In this document: piece by piece, positions 31,973-53,798 of the stretch
Layout: each line of letters begins with the position of its first letter
Position numbering within the stretch: position 1 is the first letter of the stretch
Virus record (IMG/VR): IMGVR_UViG_3300031772_000003
Span: 99,717 to 163,716 of that record
Reading direction: 5' to 3' (one strand)
Source: a virus
DNA length: 64,000 bases
The notes under the pieces: model-generated
The model's input: only the letters and a program-made list of their open reading frames with translations
Told to the model about the DNA's origin: nothing
Databases searched by the model: none
Position numbers and translations under genes: made by a program

Positions 31973-32772
31973 GGCTGAGCCTCCTCGTCCCCCAAACAGT
32001 CGCAGTCGGGCTCACACGGCTCCAAGCCCATCCCCATGTTGTTCAGGAGCCGCCGCATCGTATCCTCAACCAACTCATGGCACTTTGTAGCGGCCCAGCA
32101 AAAGCCTCTGGGAGCCTCGGCCCGGCAGTCATGATGTCGAGTGCCGTATTCTGTTATCTTCGCCCCCACCTGTCTTGCCAGCGTGCAGCAACGAGAAAAG
32201 CAGGAGCGCTTGGGATCTTGTGGGCCCCGTTGGGCAATCTTTGCGAGTTGGCCGTCCCGCTCCACTTCGAGGGTGATGGCCAGACCCAAGACCTCCTCGT
32301 AGGCTCTCTCTGAGCCTTTGCCCAGGAGAGCGGCATCCTCGCACGCCGCCATCGCCCGCTGCTCCTCGGGGCGGGTTGCCCATGCGGGCCTCCGCCCACC
32401 GGGCCCGCACCGAGACCAGTCCCGAGCCCCGTCCTGGAAGTCCTTGATATGCTTCCACTCGTGCTGGGCCGTGGCAAAGAAGCTCTCAGCGGACGTGAGG
32501 GGGTCAGTGGTCCAGTGAGGAAGGACGATGCTGAAGTAACCCCCGTCGGTACTGACCCACCGCAGTCCAACGTAATGGCTTGTACCCCGCTTGCGCCGCA
32601 GGAGCGGGCGAGTCGCCCTGCACCTATGAGCCAGACCACTGGCAGTGGTGCCTCTACCACGATTGGCAATCACGATGACCCCACCGGTCCTGGCCCCAAT
32701 GGAACGGCCCGCTCGGGCCAGCAGAGGCTCCAAAGCCTCATCAGGGATTGTGGTTCTGTTGTAAAGCTTCAT
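31969..32772 (-). CDS. Metallopeptidase-like protein with HExxH, 267 aa
   Basis: T-A-Q-H-E-W-K-H-I-K near residue 103 is an HExxH motif, followed by P-E-E-Q-R-A-M-A-A-C-E-D-A which may hold the third ligand (E). The C-terminal third is cysteine-rich (C-F-S-R-C-C, C-E-P-D-C-D-C). The E-E-Q-R-A motif also follows the HExxH in the polyprotein peptidase modules, which suggests common ancestry. Confidence 0.6.
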   Translation of the reverse strand: MKLYNRTTIPDEALEPLLARAGRSIGARTGGVIVIANRGRGTTASGLAHRCRATRPLLRRKRGTSHYVGLRWVSTDGGYFSIVLPHWTTDPLTSAESFFATAQHEWKHIKDFQDGARDWSRCGPGGRRPAWATRPEEQRAMAACEDAALLGKGSERAYEEVLGLAITLEVERDGQLAKIAQRGPQDPKRSCFSRCCTLARQVGAKITEYGTRHHDCRAEAPRGFCWAATKCHELVEDTMRRLLNNMGMGLEPCEPDCDCLGDEEAQP

Positions 32773-33029
32773 GTCCCCCTTCCCCTCTCCATCCGCGCCC
32801 CCTCCACAAGCTTCACGCCAGCCTCTACCGCCACGGCTCGGAGGCCGTGACAGGTCCCGGTCCCGGCGTAGATGGTGAGCAGGTCCGCCCGGTAGGTGCC
32901 CACGAGTCGCCCTCTATGGCGTAGGCCGTAGTGCCGCGGCCCATCATGACGCAGCACGAACCCGAGCCGCTTCGCTACTCGGCGCAGGCAATCCCGCGCC
33001 CTGTCCTCAACTGACCTCTGCTTCCTCAC
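32769..33029 (-). CDS. Small basic protein, HicA-like fold possible, 86 aa
   Basis: The start is the GTG following GGAGG by 6 nt. The product is arginine-rich with a helix (R-V-A-K-R-L-G-F) then R-H-Y-G-L-R-H-R-G and strand-helix. HicA-like or dsRBD-like folds are possible; I do not assign it. Confidence 0.45.
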   Translation of the reverse strand: MRKQRSVEDRARDCLRRVAKRLGFVLRHDGPRHYGLRHRGRLVGTYRADLLTIYAGTGTCHGLRAVAVEAGVKLVEGARMERGRGT

Positions 33030-33294
33030 CGCGCACCTCCAGGTTCTCCGCATGGACGAACAGGACAGAGAGGCCCATGCCGAGGTTGACGAAGCGGCGG
33101 CACTCCTGCTGCTTCTCCTGGGTCAGCCCCGCCAGCTTGTAGGCGTAGTCGTCCCGGTCCAGGAAGACGAGGTAGCCTGGCCACTTCACACCCGTGATGA
33201 GGTGGCGGTAGATGCGGTGGCTGACCACGGTGCCAGTCAAGGTAAGGGCTACACCAAGCACCCGAACCTTTGTGCCCAACGCGATCCGTTTCAT
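33007..33294 (-). CDS. Hypothetical small protein, 95 aa
   Basis: The ATG at 33294 is chosen because GAGGAG lies 6 nt upstream; in-frame ATGs further up would lie too close. It has a beta-rich N-terminus (K-V-R-V-L-G-V-A-L-T-L-T-G-T-V) and a helical C-terminus. It is the first gene after a terminator and promoter-like motif copy 7. Unknown function. Confidence 0.55.
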   Translation of the reverse strand: MKRIALGTKVRVLGVALTLTGTVVSHRIYRHLITGVKWPGYLVFLDRDDYAYKLAGLTQEKQQECRRFVNLGMGLSVLFVHAENLEVRGEEAEVS

Positions 33295-33318
33295 TCTCAT
33301 CTCCTCATGCTCCCCTTC

Positions 33319-33335
33319 CACCCCTAGAATCAAGT
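33319..33335 (-). promoter_or_regulatory. Recurrent 17-nt promoter-like motif, copy 7
   Basis: An exact ACTTGATTCTAGGGGTG about 25 nt ahead of the 95-aa gene and just after a rho-independent-like terminator, the best support for promoter function. Confidence 0.55.
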
Positions 33336-33341
33336 GGGGCA

Positions 33342-33371
33342 TGAAAAGAATTGGCGGCCATGGAGGCCGCC
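33342..33371 (-). terminator. Rho-independent-like terminator
   Basis: On the minus strand a 7-bp GC-rich stem (GGCGGCC-TCCAT-GGCCGCC) is followed by AATTCTTTTC. It lies after the capsid-targeting-peptide gene at 33461 and before promoter-like motif copy 7. Confidence 0.6.
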
Positions 33372-33460
33372 AGAGCGTTCCCGGTGCGTTAGAGGTAGTT
33401 GGGGCCTAGTGGATGGGGAAGGACGCAGCCACGACGCTGCCAGGTGGCTTCCTGGGGTTG

Positions 33461-33955
33461 CTAGACAGGCACATCGGCTGGATCGAGCATGCCACGGGCA
33501 CGAAGTCCGCGGGTACGGAGCAAACCACGGGCGATCTGCTTCTCATCGCCGGTAAAGCCATCCCAATACTGCTTGGCAACATCAAGGGCATGCTGTGCCC
33601 GTGGGTAGTTGTGGGATGCTCGTAGCCGTTGTGCGTCTCGCATGAGTTCAACGTATGCCTCGATGTCACCCATAGCCACATCGGACACATCCTCAATCAC
33701 AGCTTCGCCCACACCCTTTTTCTTCAAGATGTAGGCGACACGCACCGCGACATTATTGATGTCCACGGCGGGGCCACGGTACGTCGAGGTGAGCCACCGC
33801 GCGAGATCGGCCCTGTTGCTGGGGTCCGTACCGGCCTCCTGGCACGCCTTGAGGAACGCATGGGCCGCGGCCAACTCTTTAACCCCAGCAGCGAAGTCCG
33901 TGGCGGTGGTCTCGGACAGCACGTCCGCAACGACCTGCTCCAGAATGGTAGGCAT
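33461..33955 (-). CDS. Virion protein with capsid-targeting-like N-terminus, 164 aa
   Basis: The first 16 residues (M-P-T-I-L-E-Q-V-V-A-D-V-L-S-E-T) form an amphipathic helix that ends in L-S-E, as in T4 internal-head proteins whose propeptide is cut after (L/I)-x-E. The rest is helical with no recognised enzyme motif. It sits right after the 360-aa protein that has a similar N-terminus. I infer a small internal or core head protein. Confidence 0.55.
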   Translation of the reverse strand: MPTILEQVVADVLSETTATDFAAGVKELAAAHAFLKACQEAGTDPSNRADLARWLTSTYRGPAVDINNVAVRVAYILKKKGVGEAVIEDVSDVAMGDIEAYVELMRDAQRLRASHNYPRAQHALDVAKQYWDGFTGDEKQIARGLLRTRGLRARGMLDPADVPV

Positions 33956-33958
33956 CGG

Positions 33959-35041
33959 TTAGTCTCTCATTCCCAACTCGGTTTCGATGACTGCCCTGCT
34001 ACGATTGGCACTTCGCAGGTAATTCCACGCTTGGCTGACCCAACGGACTAGCCAGCCCCAAAAGCCCTCGGTGAGGGTCGCTTGGTCCACTACGGCCTCC
34101 TGGGGAGGTGTGGCCACGTCGGGGGCAGCGGCCTCCGGCGGGCGCTCGAACCTGAGAATCGGGTCCCCAGGAGCCAGGGTACGGCCAGGCGTGGTATGCT
34201 TGGCCAGGAGATCATCGATCAACTTCTTGAGGTCCGCTGACATATTGGCAATCTCGTCCACGACCTTATTGTAATGCCTAACTGGAGCGCTGATCCTCGC
34301 CTTCTGCTGCTCCAAATAGATGCGTATATCATCTACCCACATCTCCTGATTCGTGAACCCCGCCAGCAGTGGCATAAGCGTCTTCACCTTGTCCCCGTAC
34401 TCATTGGTGAGGCGGGCAACCTCCATCTTAGCCTCCCGCAACTGCTCACCAAGACGCACGGCGAGACGGGCCACTTCAATCAAGGTGTCGCGGAGTTCGC
34501 CACGAATGCCTGGAATTATGGTTTTGCCAGCCTCAGCGACGGGCGCAGCAGGTGCAGCAGGCGCGGGTTTGGGGGAGGGACGTGGCGCAGGAGCGGGGGC
34601 ATTCGCGGGCTCGGGCTCCTCAGCCAGCACGTCACGCACCACGGCATCCACGATGGATGCACGGTCGAGGGACTCCATGCCCCTCACCGTGCTCTTGCAC
34701 GGAATGCGCATGTGGACATGCTTGCCGCTGGGCAGCGTCTTGGCTACAGTGCTGGGAGCGATCTCCTCACCGCAGACCGAGCAGGTCTCCTCGACCTCAA
34801 CAGACTCACCCCTCGGCTTCGTCGCCCCTTTGCCCTTCTTGAACCCCGTCTTGGCGCGCAGGGCAAAGAGCAACTCCCCCATCTTCTCTTTGTTGTCTGG
34901 CTTGCCCTTGAGGGCCGCGATCTCTTTACGGAGTTGGGCCACGGTTTTGCCCTCATGCTCGCCTGTTTTCTTGATTTCCACGTCCTTATCCCACTTCTCG
35001 TTCAAGACGGCATCAACGGCCCATGCCAGATCGGTCTTCAC
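33959..35041 (-). CDS. Head-processed protein with targeting peptide and internal linker, 360 aa
   Basis: The GTG start (after AAGGAG) yields M-K-T-D-L-A-W-A-V-D-A-V-L-N-E, similar to the T4 capsid-targeting sequence in pattern and ending in L-N-E. A zinc pair C-S-V-C-G (about residues 80-90) and C-K-S follow. Around 34620-34680 comes M-E-S-L-D-R then V-L-A-E, a close match to the polyprotein linker. The C-terminal half is a coiled coil with an alanine/proline linker and ends in a membrane-like helix (E-G-F-W-G-W-L-V-R-W). It may be a structural or core protein cut by the same protease. Confidence 0.5.
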   Translation of the reverse strand: MKTDLAWAVDAVLNEKWDKDVEIKKTGEHEGKTVAQLRKEIAALKGKPDNKEKMGELLFALRAKTGFKKGKGATKPRGESVEVEETCSVCGEEIAPSTVAKTLPSGKHVHMRIPCKSTVRGMESLDRASIVDAVVRDVLAEEPEPANAPAPAPRPSPKPAPAAPAAPVAEAGKTIIPGIRGELRDTLIEVARLAVRLGEQLREAKMEVARLTNEYGDKVKTLMPLLAGFTNQEMWVDDIRIYLEQQKARISAPVRHYNKVVDEIANMSADLKKLIDDLLAKHTTPGRTLAPGDPILRFERPPEAAAPDVATPPQEAVVDQATLTEGFWGWLVRWVSQAWNYLRSANRSRAVIETELGMRD

Positions 35042-35751
35042 GTCGTCACTCCTTGAATGGTTCTGAGGTCTTCGCGGCTCAGCACGCGGGCCCGGACGAC
35101 CCGGCCCACCAACGGTCCTGAGAGGACCGGCCCGGCGACGATGCCATAGGTCCCGGTGGTACTCACTTTCATATCCACGATCTGGGGCTTGGCCCCGAGA
35201 GTTCTCGCTTTCACCCTCTGGCCTGGCTTCACGCCCCAGGATGATTCCTTCACAACGTCCCACACGTCACCCTCACCCCCAATATCAGGATTGGTAGCGT
35301 GTGGAGAAATGGGCAAAGTCGTGGTGAGGGGTCTTCCCTCCGGGCCGATGGTAAGGCGGTCGGCGATTCTTTTGACCTTCCCATAGGAGATCATGCGCCC
35401 CAACCGGGTCCGCCTCTCATCACTCTTCACTTCATTCTGAAGATGGCCCTCAATCCGCATTGGAGCAAACTTACCGAAGGGGATACCTCGTGCGGGGTCC
35501 CACAACTGAGCCGCTTTGATGAGGCCCCAGTACGCCGTGGAGATCGCTTCGTCTTCCCCCAGGAAGTGGTGGTAGCGCTTGGCGATGTGAAGGGCGAGCT
35601 TGATGTTGTCCAGAACGAGTTGCTGCTGCACCGGGGTCAGTGGGACCGGCGGAGCGAGATCGGTCCGCTCCCCTCGGGCCTCCGCGATCACGAATGCGAG
35701 AGCATGGGTCAGGACTTCATCCCACTGCGGGTCAGTTGCGGCCATCGTCAC
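35038..35751 (-). CDS. Phage sigma-70-family factor (region 2), 237 aa
   Basis: Residues ~47-115 match sigma region 2: N-I-K-L-A-L-H-I-A-K-R-Y, A-I-S-T-A-Y-W-G-L-I-K-A-A-Q, W-D-P-A-R-G-I-P-F-G-K-F-A, then R-I-E-G-H-L-Q-N-E. Region 2.4-like sequence should contact the -10 element. The C-terminal half has no evident region 4 and may bind a DNA or protein partner of its own. It probably directs RNA polymerase to phage promoters, maybe the 17-nt motif. A GTGA overlap joins it to the upstream gene. Confidence 0.75.
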   Translation of the reverse strand: MTMAATDPQWDEVLTHALAFVIAEARGERTDLAPPVPLTPVQQQLVLDNIKLALHIAKRYHHFLGEDEAISTAYWGLIKAAQLWDPARGIPFGKFAPMRIEGHLQNEVKSDERRTRLGRMISYGKVKRIADRLTIGPEGRPLTTTLPISPHATNPDIGGEGDVWDVVKESSWGVKPGQRVKARTLGAKPQIVDMKVSTTGTYGIVAGPVLSGPLVGRVVRARVLSREDLRTIQGVTT

Positions 35752-36095
35752 GACTCCGAAGGGGGGGCCGCCCCTGTGAGGGTGATCGTCGGCCCCAGTC
35801 TAGTCAGGATGATCGCGGCGGATTGAGCCACACCTCCAATCGTCGCCGTCACGACGACAATATCAGGGGTCTGGGACGCTCGGAGCCACCCGCTCCACAA
35901 GCCCACTTGGGGCGACGCGATCATGCCCCCTCCTGGACCTTCCGGCACCAGTAGTCCATCGGTCCCAATGGCAAAAGCCCTGATCCACGGGCGAACCCCA
36001 CCATCGGGGTCCACGGCAGCCCCCGTTGCGCCGGTGAGGTTGGCGACGATCAAGACGAAGCCCTTGAATGGGGTAGATTGCAACTGAATCGGCAT
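35748..36095 (-). CDS. Virion-type small protein, 115 aa
   Basis: Beta-rich, with L-I-V-A-N-L-T-G-A-T-G-A-A-V-D-P-D-G at the front and I-V-V-V-T-A-T-I-G strands. The composition fits a tail or decoration protein. No specific family. Confidence 0.45.
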   Translation of the reverse strand: MPIQLQSTPFKGFVLIVANLTGATGAAVDPDGGVRPWIRAFAIGTDGLLVPEGPGGGMIASPQVGLWSGWLRASQTPDIVVVTATIGGVAQSAAIILTRLGPTITLTGAAPPSES

Positions 36096-36107
36096 CGCTT
36101 ACACCTC

Positions 36108-37061
36108 TCACGGTAGCAAGGTACTGAGCCGGGCCGTGCCGCTCGCGGGTATACGCACCCGCCTATATACTACACCGCGGATCGGCTGCATGTCAAAGTC
36201 GTAGTCTTTGCCGGGAGCCAAGCACATCTCCCAGTACCCCGCGGTGTCCGTCGTCGCCTCTTTCTTCTGGGGGATGTAGCCGATCCCGCCTGCGGCCTGA
36301 AACTCCCCGGCCTTGGTGGTCCAAGCACATACCAAACCACCTACAACCGGCGTAACCCCACCGGCATCGTACTCCCAGTCATAGATCAGGACGGAGCCTG
36401 GCTCAATGTGGCCGGGGGCAAATGCCACACCTATGTACGTCACCGCCGTCGTCCCGGCTACGGTCAAGGTCTCAGGGGCAGTGAAGGTGTGGTGGGCCAA
36501 ATCGGAGAGATAAACGGGATAGGTCTTGGGGGCAAGCGCGGTGCCCGGGAGCATCATCCGGACCTGTCCGCTCGCATCGGTAAGCCCGACCCACAAGCGA
36601 ACCGTGCCCGTGCGGTCCATGATCTGCACCACGGCCCCTGGGATACGGGTGCCGCCTGTCTCCTGTACCGTGATCGTGACACGGGAGCCCGTTTCGAGGC
36701 CCGCTCCGGGGGACTCGGAGAGGAAGGTGTGAAGCTCCGCATCCTCCCCCTGGTACGTCCCAGCGTTACGGAATCCAAAGACATAACCCTCCTCTTTGCC
36801 GGCCTCATCCCACACGGCTCTAGAGAACGTGTAGGAGTACAGCCCGTTGAGAGCCGTGGCGTCCATCACAGCCCAGTTGGTGCCCCCCGCGGCGACGAAG
36901 CGGGACGTGGCGAAGTTCGCCACATAGTCGTCGCTCTCCCTCCGAATCGTCACCTCCGGGCTCTCGCCGGACACCCCCATCTGGTCCTTGTCTAGGATCT
37001 CTATCAAGACCGTCACGGGGTCTTCAAGGATAGTATGACGGACTGTGGCGGACTGAGCCAA
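36108..37061 (-). CDS. Tail/baseplate-type protein with carboxypeptidase-regulatory-like repeats, 317 aa
   Basis: The chain alternates beta strands with T-I-T-V-Q-E-T-G-G-T-R-I-P-G-A-V-V and L-T-D-A-S-G-Q-V-R, the signature of carboxypeptidase-regulatory or Ig-like domains (T-D-x-x-G-x). A late T-D-T-A-G-Y-W repeats the pattern. Phages use such domains in fibres and baseplates. Confidence 0.55.
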   Translation of the reverse strand: MAQSATVRHTILEDPVTVLIEILDKDQMGVSGESPEVTIRRESDDYVANFATSRFVAAGGTNWAVMDATALNGLYSYTFSRAVWDEAGKEEGYVFGFRNAGTYQGEDAELHTFLSESPGAGLETGSRVTITVQETGGTRIPGAVVQIMDRTGTVRLWVGLTDASGQVRMMLPGTALAPKTYPVYLSDLAHHTFTAPETLTVAGTTAVTYIGVAFAPGHIEPGSVLIYDWEYDAGGVTPVVGGLVCAWTTKAGEFQAAGGIGYIPQKKEATTDTAGYWEMCLAPGKDYDFDMQPIRGVVYRRVRIPASGTARLSTLLP

Positions 37062-37092
37062 AAATAGACTCCCTTCTAGCTCTAGTTTACTG

Positions 37093-39126
37093 CTAGGGGG
37101 AGGGAGCCGTTCGTCTCAGGCAGCCAAGTCCGAACGTCTTGCCCACCTCCCCAAAGTCAGCCCAGCCCTGTGTAGCCAACGCATGTTCATACGTGGGTCG
37201 CACGTCCCCACCCGCATGAGGCGTCCCTGGGGAGCAGGAGCCCTCGGATTGCCGCTTCGTATCATGAAACGCCAAGAAGCCGCCTGGGGCGACGAACTGG
37301 CTGTAATTCTGCCAGTCCGCCTCCACGCATTCAACGCAGTGGCAACCGTCCACGACCACGAGGTCGAACTGGGGGCATAGCCCCCGCACCGACTCGACCA
37401 CATCAGTACTGGGCCCAGGCACGATGTAGATCGAGCCATAATGGTAGAGGTCGGGGTCAATATGGGGGGTCACGGCTTGCAGGGGGTCCACACCGACGTA
37501 CACGAACCGCTTGCCGTTGTGAGCGCACCGCCGCATCATCGTCATACCGGTGCCACAGTTGAGGATGCCGATCTCAAGGATGCGGACAGGCTCAGACGGA
37601 GCAGCATCGATCATCTCGAATATCTTGGTGATCTCATCATCATCCATCCGTGAGAGCTTGTCCTGTCCAGGAGCCTTAGCAGAGGGAATCACAGATGACT
37701 TCTTAGCCCGCAGCTTCTCTTTGTCGGCACCTGCATAGTGCAGAATACGGGCTTCTGGATCAGCAGGCTGCCGAGCCAAACCATAATCAGCAGATGCCGC
37801 CCAAACCACAGGGGTCTTACGTCTGTCCAGAATAACAGACAGTATCTCGTTATCGCCCTTGTAATCAAACTCCTTGGGGTCGAGGCAGTTGGTAGCCCAC
37901 TCCTCGACCATTGGGTTCCCATGCTCGGTACCAAAAATGCCGGTGCAGCAATGTGGGGCTTTGGTCATCCCAAACCACGTCGCGTCCCGTGTCTTGGCAT
38001 ACTCAGGTGGACTCATCAAGTCGGTACGAGCAGACACTACTTGACCATCATGAAGGTCAGCAAAGTGCTTGCCAATGGGTCCACGTACCTCCGTATCGAG
38101 GTCGAGCCATAGAACCTTGCGGAACGGGGCTTGCAGAATCGCAGAAGGCTTGCGGAACCAACCTTGTGCATTCTTGGGAGCAGCCACGTCATAAACAATA
38201 CCCCGTTTGCCACACCACTCCTTCCACTCCGCATCGACGCCGAAGCAAGCGAAGGCAACAGGGATTGTGGGGTTATGCTCGGAGTAACAACGGTACCACC
38301 AGTCCAAGAGGTCTGTCTGCTCCTTGCTCACCCCCACAACCACACCCCGCTCGTGCATGACGTTGTGACCCCACCGGCAATGCTCCGCGTCCCTACAATC
38401 CAGGGTTGGGGTCCAAGCTACCGGCACAACACGACTCGATGTGGCGTCGAGGGCTTCAGCCAGTGGGATATAGGGCAATACGTCATTGGCTTTCGAGCCT
38501 GGAGTACAGCTAATGATCTGGATGCCATTCGCTTCTCCTTCCTGACGAAGCAGACCGAGACGGCGAGCCTGCGCGTCGTAGAGCCGCTTGTTGAGTGCCC
38601 GCTGCTCCTCGGTCAGGACTATGCCATCATGGTAATCCCTACCACCACCAAAGTCACAACCGACGAGGTGAATACGCTGTGCCCCAATCCAAACGGCGAA
38701 GTGCAGGGCGGTCTCGAAGGAATTGAGCAGGGGGGCGGTGAACTTCACATCATGGCCCCTCCGTTCGAACATCTGGATCGGATGTGCCGTGGGGTCGATC
38801 TCGATGAAATGGGTGTTGGGGCAGAGGCAGACCTTACGCCCCAACACGAGTGACTCCGCGAAACTGTTGCGGAACAGCTTGACGAAGGGTTCCCATAGCA
38901 GGGTATGTGAGAAGGCAGAGGGGTGGTCCATGCCTATCCAATAGTTGGGCTTGACCTTCGGGTATGCCCGATTGACTGCAATCGTCACGACACCTGGGCG
39001 GTAGAGCAGGGTAGGATCAACATCTGCCAGTGAGGGACCGGGGCAGCATAGATAGACCTCAGCACCCAGAAGGCACTTAGCAAAACTCACGTGCTGCCAT
39101 GCACGGCCATCGTGGCTCCAAATCAT
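37093..39126 (-). CDS. Three-domain sugar/methyl-transfer protein, 677 aa
   Basis: Residues 1-230 resemble DUF115/MptE-like domains (V-Y-L-C-C-P-G-P-S-L-A-D-V; V-G-C-D-F-G-G-G-R-D-Y-H). Residues ~235-480 resemble GT-A glycosyltransferases with L-W-L-D-L-D-T-E as the DxD motif. Residues ~500-677 are a class I methyltransferase (I-L-E-I-G-I-L-N-C-G-T-G, V-G-V-D-P, D-L-V-V-V-D-G-C-H). It may build a methylated glycan on virion or host surface. Its fusion recalls the 4554-6104 protein. Confidence 0.65.
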   Translation of the reverse strand: MIWSHDGRAWQHVSFAKCLLGAEVYLCCPGPSLADVDPTLLYRPGVVTIAVNRAYPKVKPNYWIGMDHPSAFSHTLLWEPFVKLFRNSFAESLVLGRKVCLCPNTHFIEIDPTAHPIQMFERRGHDVKFTAPLLNSFETALHFAVWIGAQRIHLVGCDFGGGRDYHDGIVLTEEQRALNKRLYDAQARRLGLLRQEGEANGIQIISCTPGSKANDVLPYIPLAEALDATSSRVVPVAWTPTLDCRDAEHCRWGHNVMHERGVVVGVSKEQTDLLDWWYRCYSEHNPTIPVAFACFGVDAEWKEWCGKRGIVYDVAAPKNAQGWFRKPSAILQAPFRKVLWLDLDTEVRGPIGKHFADLHDGQVVSARTDLMSPPEYAKTRDATWFGMTKAPHCCTGIFGTEHGNPMVEEWATNCLDPKEFDYKGDNEILSVILDRRKTPVVWAASADYGLARQPADPEARILHYAGADKEKLRAKKSSVIPSAKAPGQDKLSRMDDDEITKIFEMIDAAPSEPVRILEIGILNCGTGMTMMRRCAHNGKRFVYVGVDPLQAVTPHIDPDLYHYGSIYIVPGPSTDVVESVRGLCPQFDLVVVDGCHCVECVEADWQNYSQFVAPGGFLAFHDTKRQSEGSCSPGTPHAGGDVRPTYEHALATQGWADFGEVGKTFGLGCLRRTAPSP

Positions 39127-39150
39127 CGGTCACTCCTCGTTTTGTTGGGA

Positions 39151-52747
<13,597 letters not shown>

Positions 52748-52751
52748 GATC

Positions 52752-53006
52752 TCAACCCTCCTTGTTGGCAAACTCCACCTTGGCAGGGAGGGCATCGAGA
52801 TCGGAGAGGATGTTGGCGAGGCGGGCCGCGGCCTCATTGAGATCAATGAGGGTATCGGCACGGCCAATAGGCTCAAGAAATGAGCGCATGATCGGGCTGT
52901 CCGCAGTGACCAGCGCGCGGCGCAGCGCATCCGCCGCGATTTGCAGGTCGGCCTCAAACTTGAACCGGACACCACCTGTGAGAACGGGGTGGGTACGTGC
53001 GGCCAT
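52752..53006 (-). CDS. Hypothetical helical protein, 84 aa
   Basis: GAGGAAG precedes the ATG. A beta strand with F-K-F-E-A-D-L-Q-I-A is followed by long alpha helices (E-A-A-A-R-L-A-N-I-L-S-D-L-D-A-L). The stop is 5 bp from the polyprotein B start, so the two are coupled. It might be a partner or chaperone of that protein; this is speculative. Confidence 0.55.
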   Translation of the reverse strand: MAARTHPVLTGGVRFKFEADLQIAADALRRALVTADSPIMRSFLEPIGRADTLIDLNEAAARLANILSDLDALPAKVEFANKEG

Positions 53007-53062
53007 TGTTGCTTCCTCAAGCAGACAGGCACCGAGCCTCAAACTCTCGCTGGGCAATGGCT

Positions 53063-53245
53063 TCACGGAGCTTCGCGGGGTGCCAGAGGCGCACATGAGT
53101 ATGACATACGGGTCGCTTCACCAAACTCTGGGGGGTGTTTATAGCCCCTCCCACCCCTACTGAGCTTCCAGATCGTATTACCCCTCATGCGCTCGGAGCA
53201 AAGGCGCTTGATATGCTCGGGGCAGGGCTCACCTTTACGAGGCAT
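53063..53245 (-). CDS. Small NUMOD3/HNH-like protein, 60 aa
   Basis: M-P-R-K-G-E-P-C-P-E-H-I-K-R-L-C-S-E-R-M-R-G-N resembles the helix-turn part of NUMOD3 DNA-binding repeats found in homing endonucleases and stand-alone phage proteins. The ribosome site is weak. A large hairpin lies between this gene and the one before it. Confidence 0.45.
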   Translation of the reverse strand: MPRKGEPCPEHIKRLCSERMRGNTIWKLSRGGRGYKHPPEFGEATRMSYSCAPLAPREAP

Positions 53246-53271
53246 TGCTGGTGTCCAGCTTAGGGGGGAGA

Positions 53272-53302
53272 CCCCCGGTTGGATGGTTAGTCCAACCGGG
53301 GG
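53272..53302 (-). terminator. 11-bp perfect hairpin, possible terminator or processing site
   Basis: CCCCCGGTTGG and CCAACCGGGGG flank a 9-nt loop between the stop of the 151-aa gene and the start of the 60-aa gene. There is no U-tract, so it may be an RNA-processing or stability element rather than a terminator. Confidence 0.4.
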
Positions 53303-53312
53303 TACAGAGGGA

Positions 53313-53768
53313 CTACGGTTGAGCAGGAGGCGTACCACCGGTCTCCGGCCCAATTTCGCATGAATGCTGGCACCACATGCGGCAAGCGAGGTCGTCGCGC
53401 TCGGCGGGCAGGAACTGTGGCAGCGTCTGGAGCTCAGGCACATGGGCTTGGCCCCGGATCGCGCCGGTGCCCCTGCTGTAAGCGAGGCAGCGAACGTAGG
53501 CACGAGTGTGGTAGACCGGGAACTCGATGCGCCCACCGGGGTTGGTGTCCGCGGCGTGGGTGTAGCCCCGGACCCATGTGAGACCGTCCGCCGAATAGTC
53601 CAGAACGATGCGGACCGGGGCGGTATTGGCGGTATCGGCGATGAACTCCAGGTTGAGGAAATGGCACTGGTACGAGGGGTCACCCTCATGGTCTTCGAGC
53701 CTGAACACTTGGACCCACTGATCGGGGGCGAGACCAGCGAACAGCGATACACGGCTTGCGGTAGCCAC
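53313..53768 (-). CDS. Tail-type beta-rich protein, 151 aa
   Basis: AAGGAG lies 8 nt before a GTG start. Strands such as R-I-V-L-D-Y-S-A-D-G-L-T-W-V-R and Y-H-T-R-A-Y-V-R-C-L-A-Y-S recall the 116-aa protein at 19710. A C-terminal C-R-M-W-C-Q-H-S-C region is unusual. It is likely a virion decoration or fibre part. Confidence 0.5.
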   Translation of the reverse strand: MATASRVSLFAGLAPDQWVQVFRLEDHEGDPSYQCHFLNLEFIADTANTAPVRIVLDYSADGLTWVRGYTHAADTNPGGRIEFPVYHTRAYVRCLAYSRGTGAIRGQAHVPELQTLPQFLPAERDDLACRMWCQHSCEIGPETGGTPPAQP

Positions 53769-53798
53769 GGCGTAACTCCTTCACGTTTCGGGCAGGGA

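Noticed and set aside
52748-53032. N-terminal extension of polyprotein B
   Set aside because: It is arginine-rich, out of frame with and overlapping the 84-aa gene; a GTG with AAGGAGG fits at 52747.
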